This document shows positions 26,601 through 35,301 of a stretch of DNA of 64,000 bases, one piece after another. Under the pieces are notes generated by a model. That model was not told where the DNA came from, ran no database searches, and saw nothing but the letters and a program-made list of their open reading frames with translations. The stretch lies in the NCBI GenBank assembly GCA_016720745.1, contig JADKKA010000001.1, forward strand, positions 124,001 to 188,000. Direction: 5' to 3'. Positions within the stretch are counted from its first letter, which is position 1. Each line of letters opens with the position of its first letter. This stretch comes from Chitinophagaceae bacterium. GTDB taxonomy: Bacteria; Bacteroidota; Bacteroidia; Chitinophagales; Chitinophagaceae. A program made the position numbers and the translations under genes.

Positions 26601-27951
26601 CGAAAGCTGCCGAACTCATCATTTTTTTTGCGCTGCTTTCTACTGCATCGTCCATTTGCTGCTGCGTCAGTTTCCCTGCTATTTTTTTCACAACCAAAAA
26701 ATGCAATGTTGCTTCTACAATAATAACTGCACCGTCCACAATCAATCCAAAATCAATTGCACCCAAACTCATCAGGTTAGCACTGACATTAAATACCCGC
26801 ATCATCCCTAATGCAAATAACATGGATAGAGGAATAGCAGAAGCCACTATCAAACCAGCACGGATATTACCGAGAAAGAGAATCAATATAAATATTACAA
26901 TCAATGCGCCTTCCACCAGGTTTGTCTTTACTGTGCCAACAGCCCGGTTTACCAAACTTGTTCGGTCAACGTATGCCTCAATCACCACATCATCTGGTAT
27001 TGCTTTTTTGATGATTTCCATTTTGGCTTTTACCCGTTCTACAACAGCGGCGCTATTTGAGCCTTTCAGCATCATTACAATACCGCCCACTACTTCCTTT
27101 TCTCCATTGTAGGTAACTGAACCATACCGGACCGCATTCCCTAACTGCACTTCGGCAACATCCTTAACCAAAACAGGAATGTTGTTGACCTTTTTTACAA
27201 CCGTATTCTTAATATCTTCCATTGAACCAATTAGTCCAATCCCCCGAATAAAGTAGGCATTTGGTTTTTTATCAATATATGCCCCACCTGTATTTTCATT
27301 ATTCTTTCCCAATGCAGAAAATATTTCAGCTATAGTTACATTCATTGCTTTAAGTCGATAGGGGTTGACCGCTACTTCATACTGCTTTAGCAAACCGCCA
27401 AAGCTGTTTACTTCGGCTACACCTGGAGTTCCGTATAGTTGCCGAGCAACGATCCAGTCCTGCATGGTACGTAAGTCCATTGCGGAATACTTATCCTCTG
27501 ACCCTTTTCTGGGGTGAATGATGTATTGGTATATTTCTCCCAGGCCCGTACTTACCGGGGCCAGTTCCGGCGTGCCTAAGCCTTTAGGGATTTTCTCCTC
27601 CGCCTCTTTTAGCTTTTCATTTATCAATTGACGGGCAAAATAGATGTCAATGTCATCATGAAATACTACGGTGATAACCGATAACCCAAACCTTGATATG
27701 GATCGCATTTCTTCCAGATCGGGAAGGTTGGCCAGGCTTTGCTCTATCGGATAAGTAACCAGTTGTTCCGTCTCTTGTGCGGCCAATGTCGGGGTAATTG
27801 TGATAATTTGTACCTGATTGTTAGTAATATCCGGTACAGCATCCACAGGTAGTTTGCCTGCGCTCCACACTCCCCAAATAATGAGTGCCAGTGTCATCAA
27901 CCCGATGATGAGCTTATGTCTTATACTGAAATGAATAATTTTATTAAGCAT
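23632..27951 (-). CDS. czcA: CzcA/CusA-family heavy-metal RND pump fused to a TolC-type outer-membrane factor
   Basis: 1439 aa. Residues 1-about 1035 are a complete RND permease: IIHFSIRHKLIIGLM start, VDAVPDITNNQVQI, the DFGLIVDGAVIIVE proton-relay motif of divalent-cation CzcA pumps, two porter domains, and a closing VLPLLYIIFSAKRK. A hydrophobic signal-like segment (about 1037-1057, ending NNVDAQQ) then leads to a 380-residue TolC/OEP domain (about 1060-1439, with two helical hairpins such as AEEIIKAATLAYRAGEISFAEL). An inner-membrane pump joined to an outer-membrane channel needs cleavage or unusual topology. Similar fusions are known in Bacteroidota. The cognate adaptor is czcB. Confidence 0.92.
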   Translation of the reverse strand: MLNKIIHFSIRHKLIIGLMTLALIIWGVWSAGKLPVDAVPDITNNQVQIITITPTLAAQETEQLVTYPIEQSLANLPDLEEMRSISRFGLSVITVVFHDDIDIYFARQLINEKLKEAEEKIPKGLGTPELAPVSTGLGEIYQYIIHPRKGSEDKYSAMDLRTMQDWIVARQLYGTPGVAEVNSFGGLLKQYEVAVNPYRLKAMNVTIAEIFSALGKNNENTGGAYIDKKPNAYFIRGIGLIGSMEDIKNTVVKKVNNIPVLVKDVAEVQLGNAVRYGSVTYNGEKEVVGGIVMMLKGSNSAAVVERVKAKMEIIKKAIPDDVVIEAYVDRTSLVNRAVGTVKTNLVEGALIVIFILILFLGNIRAGLIVASAIPLSMLFALGMMRVFNVSANLMSLGAIDFGLIVDGAVIIVEATLHFLVVKKIAGKLTQQQMDDAVESSAKKMMSSAAFGQIIILIVYLPILSLQGIEGKMFRPMAETVGFAILGALILSLTYIPMMSALFLSKKTSHKKNISDKLMEFFQRLYTPLIRWAIKMKYAVVGGAVALLAVAIVIFSRMGGEFIPQLQEGDYAFHCILPQGTSLTQSVETSMQASRIIKSFPEVKMVVGKTGSAEVPTDPMPPEASDLIIMLKPKSEWTTTKDYNELAALMIEKLEVIPGVFFEASQPIQMRFNELMTGVRQDVAIKIFGENIDTLAALAPKVAQVVQSVRGATDPQVERTTGLPQITIQYDRAKIAGYGLNIEDINHTVSTAFAGEAAGVVFENERKFDLVVRLDSASRTSIDDVSNLFVATPDGSQIPLSQVASVSFKEGPAQISREEGKRRIVVGFNVKGRDVASVVKEIQEKLIAEEILPVGYYYTYGGTFENLQEASARLKIAVPVALALIFLLLYFTFGSAKEALLIYTAIPMSAIGGVFALLLRGMPFSISAGVGFIALFGVAVLNGIVLISTFNQLEKDGMKDIIQRVFEGTKIRLRPVLMTASVAALGFIPMALSTGAGAEVQKPLATVVIGGLITATFLTLVVLPLLYIIFSAKRKTKVKPVTLFIAGMLTLTISNNVDAQQPNVKRVSINEAIALAKNNLLYEINNQQINRGEAQIKTATAFSKTGVFAENEDMRPSDNTGILKIGVSQSIAWPGLNKAQKNLYNEQLKYYEVNTAAIDVEVKRDVKTVYYQLWYLQDKQQLYHRLDSIYKSLNDAAILKVRTGDSPGLDSIAANVRMMELKALIQQISKEIQIQQQLLSQYLNTNESLLPLITPLERLSMPGTISDSLHPLLALQSQNINIAAAGIGVVKNQNKPEFSGRFFSQRLWGANDPFTGFSVTAAFPLFGAGAFKNRIKVAQADMVVQQRQFDYSKQVLSTRQLQMQQEVEKSRSLLFFYESTGLRQAEEIIKAATLAYRAGEISFAELSQYLAQAIEIKKNYLENLNAYNQSVIQYYYYINQ

Positions 27952-27955
27952 GTCT

Positions 27956-28141
27956 TTATTTGTGATTTGAAATAAGGTGATAATATTTCATCATATACGC
28001 AGCTATTGCTATTACCATAATAGCACCAAGCACTATCAGTGTAACAATTTTAGTTACCCGCATCCACATGGGTTTTACAGGGTCTTTGATCTTGCTGTAA
28101 ACAGGTTTGCTGCGGGTTATAGACTTTCCTTTCTTAGTCAT
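27956..28141 (-). CDS. Small single-span membrane protein
   Basis: 61 aa. A basic N-terminus (MTKKGKSITRSKPVYSK) precedes one membrane span (about 31-50, IVTLIVLGAIMVIAIAAYMM). It lies 4 bp upstream of the czcA-TolC fusion gene in the same direction, so it is probably translated with it. It may be an accessory subunit; no known family was recognised. Confidence 0.6.
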   Translation of the reverse strand: MTKKGKSITRSKPVYSKIKDPVKPMWMRVTKIVTLIVLGAIMVIAIAAYMMKYYHLISNHK

Positions 28142-28211
28142 AACCTCTTGGAAACCGAAATGAAATAATGTAATAGTCAGTGCATGATTGCTGCACTGAG
28201 AGGAAAGAGAG

Positions 28212-28535
28212 TTAAGCAGCTATCTTGGGAGGCTGCCAGATGGAATAGGAAACTTCTGTATTTAAGTTCTCGTTATGAATGGGGTACTTTATAGATTGGA
28301 AATCCTCTTTTACGATCTGTGCTTTACCAATAGGGTTATAAAATGCAGAAGCCGCACAGCATGAACAGGTACAAAATGGCGTACAGGCTTCTTTGGAATG
28401 GTTATGTTCCTGGTGATTGTTCGACGCATAAACTTCTACCGGAGTTGCTATATTACATTCCTTACTGTCATTACAGGGAATGCAGGACAGTACGAGCAGG
28501 TATAAGCTTAAAAACAGGAATAATAACTTCATCAT
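28212..28535 (-). CDS. Small secreted Cys/His-rich protein (DUF6660-like)
   Basis: 107 aa. A signal peptide covers 1-18. The mature part has CNDSKEC, NNHQEHNHSKEACTPFCTCSCCA and a terminal WQPPKI. The cysteine and histidine content suggests metal binding in the periplasm. Such small proteins head metal-efflux operons in Bacteroidota. It is the first gene of the CzcA unit; 130 bp of non-coding sequence upstream probably holds its promoter. Confidence 0.65.
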   Translation of the reverse strand: MMKLLFLFLSLYLLVLSCIPCNDSKECNIATPVEVYASNNHQEHNHSKEACTPFCTCSCCAASAFYNPIGKAQIVKEDFQSIKYPIHNENLNTEVSYSIWQPPKIAA

Positions 28536-28599
28536 TACAAAAATAGCGGTATAACTGGTAATTCCTTTTAAAACGGGCTATAAAAATGTCATCATAGTT

Positions 28600-28629
28600 G
28601 CAAAAACGTGTAAATCAGACTGTTTTTGC
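28600..28629. promoter_or_regulatory. Inverted repeat upstream of the CzcA unit
   Basis: GCAAAAAC (28600-28607) pairs with GTTTTTGC (28622-28629) across a 14-nt spacer, between the CopB stop and the DUF6660-like gene. It could be an operator for the leftward unit or a weak terminator; the stem is too AT-rich to decide. Confidence 0.35.
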
Positions 28630-28665
28630 TGATTTCGAAAACCTTACTCCGTGCTAGTGAATGGC

Positions 28666-30933
28666 TTATTTAACCCTTAAGAGGCTTGCATTGATTGCCA
28701 CTACAACTGTACTCACACTCATCAGGACTGCACCTGCTGCCGGGCTTAACAAAATTCCCAATTTATACAGCACACCTGCCGCTAATGGTAATGCCACTAT
28801 ATTATAGCCTGTGGCCCAGATCAAATTCTGAATCATCTTTCTGTAAGTAGCTTTACCAAACTGAATTAATGAAACAACATCCCTGGGGTTGCTGTTTACT
28901 AAAATAATTCCCGCTGTTTCGGCAGCGATATCAGAACCCGAACCCACTGCAATACCGACATCGGCCTGAGCTAACGCCGGGGCATCATTGACGCCGTCTC
29001 CTGTCATAGCAACAAATTCTCCTTTATCCTGCAATTCTTTTATCTTATCCAATTTTTGATGCGGTAACACTTCAGCAAAAAAGCTGTCCATCCCTAACTT
29101 ACCGGCTACAGTCTCTGCTACTTTTCTGTTATCCCCGGTTAGCAACACTGATTTTATATTTATCTGATGCAAAGTTTGAATAGCTTCTGCAGATTCAGGC
29201 CTGATTTGATCTGACAATGAAATATAACCTGCCAGTTTACTGTTTACTAAAACAAACACGACTGTTTCAGCTGCATCAGCCTGAAAATTATCGGGTATTG
29301 CAATGCTCTTATCTGAAAGATAGCCAGGGCTTACAACTTTAATATCTTTCCCTTCAAAAGTAGCTTCTATTCCTTTTCCGGTTATGGCATTAAAGTTTTC
29401 AGCTGCTGTAATCTGAATGGATAAGTCATTTGCTTTTTGAATGATACCTGTGGCTATTGGATGCTCTGAGTTTTGTTCCAATGCAGCAGTGTATCTCAAC
29501 AACTCCTTTTCAGATAACTCTTCGGAGGTGGTAATGATTTTTGATACTTCAAATTTTCCGATAGTAAGTGTTCCTGTTTTATCAAAAACTAAGGTGGTTA
29601 TTTTTCTCGCATTTTCAAAGGCAGTCCTGTTCTTTATGAGCAGGCCATGTTTTGCTGACAAAGCTGTTGATTTGGCCACCACCAGGGGAACAGCCAACCC
29701 CAAAGCATGGGGACAGCAAATGACTATAACAGTTACCATTCTCTCAATGGAAAAAGCTAAATCTTTACCCGACAAATACCATACAAGAAAAGTGGTGATA
29801 CCTGCAGCGATAGCAATCAACGTTAGCCAACGGGCTGCTCTGTCAGCTATCAATTGTGTTTTGGATTTAGATTTTTGTGCATCCTGCACCAGTTTTATTA
29901 CTTGTGACAGGTAAGAATCCTTTGTGCCATGTGATACGGCTACTTTAATGGCTCCATTCCCATTGATAGACCCGGCAATAACACTATCTCCTTCGCCTTT
30001 TTCAACCGGCTTTGATTCACCGGTGAGCATACTTTCATTCAGATAACTGTTCCCTTCCGTAATGATACCGTCCGCTGCAATTTTTTCTCCCGGTTTTATT
30101 AAAATGATGTCCCCTCCTTTAAGTGTTTCAGTTTTGACATCCAGTATGTGCTCACCATGTACAAGATGGGCATCATCGGGCATCAATTGAACCAGCAACT
30201 CCAATTCTCTTGATGCACCTGCCACCGATTTCATTTCAATCCAGTGCCCTAACAGCATGATCAGAATAAGTGTAGCCAGTTCCCAGAAAAAATCCATTCC
30301 TTTCAACCCAAAAACGGTTGCTACACTGTAGATATAGGCAACTGAAATGGCAAAGCCCACAAGTGTCATCATTCCCGGATTCTTTGCTCTCAACTCTCCA
30401 ACCAATCCTTTCAAAAAAGGCCATCCACCATAAAAGAAAACAATGGATGACAAAAAGAAAAGTACATATTTGGAACCAGGGAAACTGAAATGAATACCTA
30501 ACCAGTGCTGTATCATTTCTGATAACAGCATGATGGGGATAGTAAGCGCCAAAACAACATAAAACCTTTTCTTGAAATCGGCAATTCCTGACGAATGCGA
30601 CCCATGACCACTATGCGATATTGTTTTTGAAAGTGGCACCAACGTCATGCCACATAAAGGACATTTGCCTGGTTCATCCTGTACAATCTGCGGATGCATG
30701 GGGCAGGTATATTTCTGAAAACCTTTTACTTCATTAATGTTTATAACCGGATTAGTTTGTTGCTCTTGTTTTATATGTTTATCAACTTTAGTATGCTTAT
30801 GATAATTTGAATGACCTTCATTTTGCATACTGGTTAGCAGAACTAAATTCATTCCGCATATGGGGCAGTCACCTGGTTTATCCTGAACTATTTCTGGGTG
30901 CATGGGGCAGGTGTATCGTTGTTGATATTCCAT
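28666..30933 (-). CDS. copB: Copper-exporting P1B-type ATPase (CopB-like) with two heavy-metal-binding domains
   Basis: 755 aa. Two N-terminal YTCPMHP..CPxCGM domains (7-32 and 75-99) are separated by a His-rich linker. The transport core has TGESKP, a CPH membrane motif (CCPHALGLAVP), FDKTGTLTIG, SEHPIATG and TGDGVNDAPALAQADVGIAVG. CPH is the CopB-type signature. It lies near the end of a long copper operon, 19 bp after an NTF2-like gene. Confidence 0.92.
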   Translation of the reverse strand: MEYQQRYTCPMHPEIVQDKPGDCPICGMNLVLLTSMQNEGHSNYHKHTKVDKHIKQEQQTNPVININEVKGFQKYTCPMHPQIVQDEPGKCPLCGMTLVPLSKTISHSGHGSHSSGIADFKKRFYVVLALTIPIMLLSEMIQHWLGIHFSFPGSKYVLFFLSSIVFFYGGWPFLKGLVGELRAKNPGMMTLVGFAISVAYIYSVATVFGLKGMDFFWELATLILIMLLGHWIEMKSVAGASRELELLVQLMPDDAHLVHGEHILDVKTETLKGGDIILIKPGEKIAADGIITEGNSYLNESMLTGESKPVEKGEGDSVIAGSINGNGAIKVAVSHGTKDSYLSQVIKLVQDAQKSKSKTQLIADRAARWLTLIAIAAGITTFLVWYLSGKDLAFSIERMVTVIVICCPHALGLAVPLVVAKSTALSAKHGLLIKNRTAFENARKITTLVFDKTGTLTIGKFEVSKIITTSEELSEKELLRYTAALEQNSEHPIATGIIQKANDLSIQITAAENFNAITGKGIEATFEGKDIKVVSPGYLSDKSIAIPDNFQADAAETVVFVLVNSKLAGYISLSDQIRPESAEAIQTLHQINIKSVLLTGDNRKVAETVAGKLGMDSFFAEVLPHQKLDKIKELQDKGEFVAMTGDGVNDAPALAQADVGIAVGSGSDIAAETAGIILVNSNPRDVVSLIQFGKATYRKMIQNLIWATGYNIVALPLAAGVLYKLGILLSPAAGAVLMSVSTVVVAINASLLRVK

Positions 30934-30952
30934 ATTCTGCTATTTATATAAA

Positions 30953-31477
30953 CTATATTCCTGATGAACTATGACTTATCATAATCTTCCATCCTCCTTT
31001 TATTTTCTTTAAAACGGTTGTACTAACACCTTTGCTCCTGAGTTCAGTATTGTCTTTCGCAATAACAATACTATAATTATAGGTTTCAGTAGTAAATGCA
31101 TAATTGCCAACCAACATAACTTCCACTTTATAATCATTGAATTTGAAAGATTTAAACTTCTTTAATTCAGGTATCAAATAGTCCTTCATATAATGCTCAT
31201 AATTCCCCTTACTTTCACCTGATTCATAAATTTTCGAGTCTTTGCTGAAAAAGGCTTCTGTGCTGGTCATATCCAGTTTTTCTATAGCACTATTATATTG
31301 CTTTAATACCAATTTGACAGCTTGGTTATCTTTACTTTTTGGCGAAACCGGAATTGTATCCGTATTCCGTATATATTTTTTGATTTCAGCCAAATCTGTA
31401 CCAGCTTCTTTGCTTTGTGAAAATGATTGAAACCAAGCACATGAAGCAAATACACAAAATAATACTATTCTTCTCAT
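30953..31477 (-). CDS. Secreted NTF2/SnoaL-like (DUF4440-type) protein
   Basis: 174 aa. A signal peptide covers 1-21 (ends SFSQ). The rest fits an NTF2-like cone: helical VKLVLKQYNSAIEKLDMTSTEAFF, then strands KIYESGESKG, YKVEVMLVGNYAFTTETYNY and GGWKIMISHSS. Such proteins are ligand-binding or enzymatic, with no fixed role. Its place between DUF2911 and CopB suggests a copper-stress function in the periplasm, but this is only positional. Confidence 0.75.
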   Translation of the reverse strand: MRRIVLFCVFASCAWFQSFSQSKEAGTDLAEIKKYIRNTDTIPVSPKSKDNQAVKLVLKQYNSAIEKLDMTSTEAFFSKDSKIYESGESKGNYEHYMKDYLIPELKKFKSFKFNDYKVEVMLVGNYAFTTETYNYSIVIAKDNTELRSKGVSTTVLKKIKGGWKIMISHSSSGI

Positions 31478-31482
31478 GATAC

Positions 31483-32055
31483 TTAATTTACATTTTTTAA
31501 TTCAAATTCGATTTTTAGCAGCTCCCATGCCACAGAAATCTTTGCACTTTTGTCTGTTGTAATTTCTACAAAATATTGCAACCGTTCTTTGTGAGTATTT
31601 TTCTTTGGCTTTACTTTGATTCTTACGACATCTTCCTTCTCGTCATATTCGGTTGCTAAATGTTGTTTCCAATGCCTGTTAATAATAACAATCCATTCAT
31701 CTTTACCGGGGATAGTAAAAATGGCATATTTGCCTGCTGGTATTTCTGTTCCGTTTACCACAAATGTTTTGGGTATTTCCAGTGTTGTTGCATCATGGGC
31801 ACCGGTAACCCATACTTCATCAAAGGGAACCAGGCCACCCCAAATAATTCTTTTACGAACACCGGGTGAATGATAATTGATTTTAATGCTGTCACCATTA
31901 ATGAGGGCATAAGCCATTGACTTAATGCTTTTCTTGGTTGTATCCTTTATTAGATTTGGATTATAACAAACTTCTCCTGCCTTCTGGGCAGCACCTGTGG
32001 TATAAATCAGAAAAAAGACAACAGTTACAATAACAGTTACAAAAGACTTTTTCAT
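31483..32055 (-). CDS. DUF2911 periplasmic protein
   Basis: 190 aa. A signal peptide covers 1-24. The DUF2911 block is clear: YHSPGVRKRIIWGGLVPFDE, VWVTGAHDATTLEI and AGKYAIFTIPGKDEWIVIIN. The family is common in Bacteroidota and has no established activity. It is in the copper operon, 3 bp after the methyltransferase gene. Confidence 0.85.
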   Translation of the reverse strand: MKKSFVTVIVTVVFFLIYTTGAAQKAGEVCYNPNLIKDTTKKSIKSMAYALINGDSIKINYHSPGVRKRIIWGGLVPFDEVWVTGAHDATTLEIPKTFVVNGTEIPAGKYAIFTIPGKDEWIVIINRHWKQHLATEYDEKEDVVRIKVKPKKNTHKERLQYFVEITTDKSAKISVAWELLKIEFELKNVN

Positions 32056-32058
32056 ATT

Positions 32059-32712
32059 TTAGTATTGTTTTATTGCTTTGAATAGTTGAACCTCGCCAAA
32101 TATTGTTTTAAACTTTTGCTCTATTCCGGAATAATTAAATCCGGCATCACTTATCATTGAAGGCATCAAACCCCTCGCATTGGCTTCAGTCGGCTTAAAT
32201 CCATCTAAGCCACGGATTAGAGTAAATAACATCCGTTGAAACCATGATGCTGAACGGCCAAAATCTGCAATTATAATCTGCCCACCGGTTTTGGATACTC
32301 TGTATAACTCTGCAAGCACTTTTTGCTTGACTGTAGTATCTAAATGATGAAATACCAGACAGGAAATAATACGATCAAAGCTGGAATCAGCAAAAGGGAG
32401 ATGTTCTCCATCATACGCTATAAACTTTATTTCCATTCCTTTCTCCCCGATTTTTTCAGAAGCCTTTTTAAGTATCGTCTTATCAATATCAATACCGGTT
32501 ATATTGATTGAAGGTCTATGCGCCTTTGCCATTATAGTAAGTGTGCCTGTTCCGCAACCAAAATCAAGCACTGCAGCATAATCAGTGAGAAATGATGTGT
32601 TTATCAAAGTTTGCTTAATCCTTCTTTCCGGCATGGTGACGCCGACAAAAAAATCATATAGCGGTGTAAGCCATCTAAACCGTAATGCTGATACATATTT
32701 TGCTTCGGCCAT
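32059..32712 (-). CDS. Class I SAM-dependent methyltransferase (UbiE-like)
   Basis: 217 aa. SAM site VLDFGCGTGTLTIMA, acidic loop ITGIDIDKTIL, AYDGEHLPFADSSFDRIISCL and KTGGQIIIADFGR match methyltransferase type 11. No signal peptide, so cytoplasmic. The substrate is not visible. Methylation is unexpected in a copper-efflux operon; similar genes occur in metal islands of related bacteria, so a link to metal (for example arsenic or mercury) cannot be excluded, but no As-specific cysteine triad is seen. Confidence 0.85.
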   Translation of the reverse strand: MAEAKYVSALRFRWLTPLYDFFVGVTMPERRIKQTLINTSFLTDYAAVLDFGCGTGTLTIMAKAHRPSINITGIDIDKTILKKASEKIGEKGMEIKFIAYDGEHLPFADSSFDRIISCLVFHHLDTTVKQKVLAELYRVSKTGGQIIIADFGRSASWFQRMLFTLIRGLDGFKPTEANARGLMPSMISDAGFNYSGIEQKFKTIFGEVQLFKAIKQY

Positions 32713-32726
32713 AATGTAGTAATTGA

Positions 32727-33923
32727 TTAGTGATTGTGTCCCGCCATTGGGTCTGCTCCCTTTTTAAATACATATTCGCTGTGCAGAAGGTATGCACCTG
32801 TTAATACAACTATATCTCCTTCTTTTAAACCTGATTTAATCTCAATTCTATCACCGCTTTCCAGACCTGGCTGAACCATTATACTTTTAAATGTGTTTTT
32901 TTCCGTCTGTAACCAAATAGTTGCCCCTTTGCCATCCCGGATGACTGCGTCAACCGGCAGGGTTATTGATTTTCGCTGCGGACTTTTCAATAATACATAA
33001 GCAGGCATACCGGGTTTTAACTGATTGCCCGGATTGGGGATGGAAACCCGGATAAGATTGATTCGTGTGTCAGGATTGATTTCCGGGTTTACAAATTCAA
33101 TCCTTCCTTTGATTTCTTTATTGTCAAAATCAGGCAACTGAACGATAGCCATGCTGTTGGTATTTATTTCTGCCATTTGCGATGTATAAACCTGTGCCTC
33201 TGCCCACAAGGTGGAAAGGTCGGCCAGTTTTACAATTGTACCGCCTTCCATTACATAATCACCTTCCCGAATATCGAGTTGTGTAACATAGCCGCCTGCT
33301 GTACTGTAAAATGTAGTGGTTGGTGATGCTTTTCCTGTTTGTGTCAGTTCTGCTATCTGTGGTTCACTTAAACCCCAAAGCAGCAGTTTGTTTCTGGCAC
33401 TCTGAATCAACTGGTCAAAGTCAATCACCGTTTCAGCAAAAAATGCCCTTTTCTTATCCAATGCTAAAAGATACTCCTGCTTTGCATTGTTTAAATCCTC
33501 GCTGTAAATCTCATACAGGGGTGAACCTTTTTTAACGTAATCACCCATATTTTTATAAAACAATCTTTCAACCCTGCCCATTACTCTTGAACTGACCGAG
33601 GTTGTTTTCATCTGGTCAAAATTCAATGTGGCTGTTAAAATCAACTGGTCGCCAATTGTTCCATTCCTAATAGTATCTGTCGTTATGTTCCCTAACTGAA
33701 TTTGCTGTTCGCTTAATTGCAATTCATCTTTATTCTCCCCGTTCTTTTTCTTTACCGGAGTTAAATCCATTTTGCAAATGGGACATTTGCCAGGTTTGTA
33801 TTCCACCACCTGCGGATCCATAGAACAGGTATAATAAGTGTCGGGGTCTGCTGCTATTTTATTTTTATTCTTGCAGGATGCCAGAACAAATAATAGAAAT
33901 GTGATAATAGTGATATACCGCAT
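32727..33923 (-). CDS. cusB: CusB-like RND periplasmic adaptor with one heavy-metal-binding domain
   Basis: 398 aa lipoprotein (LASCKNKN). One heavy-metal-binding domain (YTCSMDPQV..CPICKMDLTP, about 31-57) precedes a membrane-fusion core with GRVERLFYKNMGDYVKKGSP, a helical hairpin, AGGYVTQLDIREGDYVMEGG and barrel strands. The C-terminus ends in GHNH. Together with the second adaptor it could form the CusB ring between the CusA pump and TolC. Confidence 0.9.
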   Translation of the reverse strand: MRYITIITFLLFVLASCKNKNKIAADPDTYYTCSMDPQVVEYKPGKCPICKMDLTPVKKKNGENKDELQLSEQQIQLGNITTDTIRNGTIGDQLILTATLNFDQMKTTSVSSRVMGRVERLFYKNMGDYVKKGSPLYEIYSEDLNNAKQEYLLALDKKRAFFAETVIDFDQLIQSARNKLLLWGLSEPQIAELTQTGKASPTTTFYSTAGGYVTQLDIREGDYVMEGGTIVKLADLSTLWAEAQVYTSQMAEINTNSMAIVQLPDFDNKEIKGRIEFVNPEINPDTRINLIRVSIPNPGNQLKPGMPAYVLLKSPQRKSITLPVDAVIRDGKGATIWLQTEKNTFKSIMVQPGLESGDRIEIKSGLKEGDIVVLTGAYLLHSEYVFKKGADPMAGHNH

Positions 33924-33925
33924 AA

Positions 33926-35290
33926 TCAGTTTTTAACTTTGATAAAACTTTCGCTATCCATAAGGAATTGTGCATTGAGTGCTACAGAATCTGCCGTTGT
34001 TAACCCGTTAAGCACCTGTATGTGTTTTTCATGAATGATGCCGGTAATTATCTTCATCGCTTTAAAACCTCCATCTGATTTTTGAAACACTACTTTATCT
34101 ATACCTAACGAAAGCACAGCATCTTTTGGTAACCAATAAGCTTCTTTGGTATTTCCGAAAACGGTTGCTTTCACCTGGCTGCCAACAGGGATTTTTAAAA
34201 CACTGTTATTGAAATATACTCTGGCTGTCAGTGTTTTACTTTCTTTACGGTAAAAGGGTTCTATGAAATCAATACTTGCCCGGAAATCTTTCCCCGGTGC
34301 AGTTTCCGGTACAATCCGTACTGTGTTCCCTGTTTTTACCATCGATTGATTTTCGCCATATATATTTAATATAGCCCAGGCCCTGTCCGGATTGAAAACA
34401 GTAAAAACAGACTGCCCCTTCTGCACATACATTCCTTCCTTCAAAGTCAGTTCTTCAGTAATCAGAGAAATATCTCTCATATTACCAGGTTCTTTATTCA
34501 TGCCGCCATCGTTGGCTGCTTCATGTATATGTCCACTGTAATTACTGTACACAGCAATTGTTAATGATGGCTGACCGGCTTTTATTACCTGCCCCAACTG
34601 TTCATTACTCATACCTAATAACAATAGTTTTTCCTTTGCAGCCTGAATAAATGTGATGTTTTCTGCATCATTCTTTAACAGGAACAAAAGATTCTGCTGT
34701 GCAGTAAGTAATTCAGGGCTGTATATATCCAATATCTTTTGGCCTTTGGCAATTTTCTGATAACGATAGCGGACATATAACTTCTCAATTCTGCCTGACA
34801 CTCTTGCTGAGATACTTCCCACCTGCCTTGTGTCATAAGCAATATTGCCCAGGGCTTCAATCTCAATCTGTTCTCCCCGTTGCTCAATGGTGGTAACAGG
34901 AATGGATGACACTACAAATTCGTTGGTTGGTCTTAGCAATGATCCCATTTCAATATCACCCGGATTATTGTTGGCAGATTCCTTCTTCACCAAGTCCATT
35001 CCGCAGATTGGGCAAGCACCGGGTTTGTCTCTTATTACTTCGGGGTGCATGGAGCAGGTGTATTCTGCTTTCTCCTTTTCCTGATTATGATCCTCCATTT
35101 TCACCAAGTCCATTCCGCACTTTGGACATGTGCCGGGTTTATCACTGAAGATTGAATCTTCCGGCATGGGGCAGGTGTACATTTCTTTAGCCCCGTCTGA
35201 CAGATGGCCTTTATGGGAATCCTTATCACTGTTACAGGCTACAAGTGCAACAATTAAAGCAAGGAGGCTGAATAAAAGTAATTTCTTCAT
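33926..35290 (-). CDS. cusB: CusB-like RND periplasmic adaptor with two heavy-metal-binding domains
   Basis: 454 aa lipoprotein (LVACNSDK). Two N-terminal domains, MYTCPMPEDS..CPKCGMDLVK and YTCSMHPEV..CPICGMDLVK, lie within about residues 37-105. They are followed by the CusB core (GRIEKLYVRYRYQKIAKGQK, LTAQQNLLFLLKND, GMYVQKGQSVFTV). Two different adaptors in a row suggest a heteromeric ring or metal-specific alternatives. It overlaps none and is 2 bp from the next adaptor. Confidence 0.9.
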   Translation of the reverse strand: MKKLLLFSLLALIVALVACNSDKDSHKGHLSDGAKEMYTCPMPEDSIFSDKPGTCPKCGMDLVKMEDHNQEKEKAEYTCSMHPEVIRDKPGACPICGMDLVKKESANNNPGDIEMGSLLRPTNEFVVSSIPVTTIEQRGEQIEIEALGNIAYDTRQVGSISARVSGRIEKLYVRYRYQKIAKGQKILDIYSPELLTAQQNLLFLLKNDAENITFIQAAKEKLLLLGMSNEQLGQVIKAGQPSLTIAVYSNYSGHIHEAANDGGMNKEPGNMRDISLITEELTLKEGMYVQKGQSVFTVFNPDRAWAILNIYGENQSMVKTGNTVRIVPETAPGKDFRASIDFIEPFYRKESKTLTARVYFNNSVLKIPVGSQVKATVFGNTKEAYWLPKDAVLSLGIDKVVFQKSDGGFKAMKIITGIIHEKHIQVLNGLTTADSVALNAQFLMDSESFIKVKN

Positions 35291-35301
35291 TTTATGTCCG
35301 G

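Noticed and set aside
26582..27112. 176-residue open frame antisense to the CzcA part of the pump
   Set aside because: Serine/threonine/isoleucine-rich product with no start context; the opposite strand encodes conserved pump motifs.
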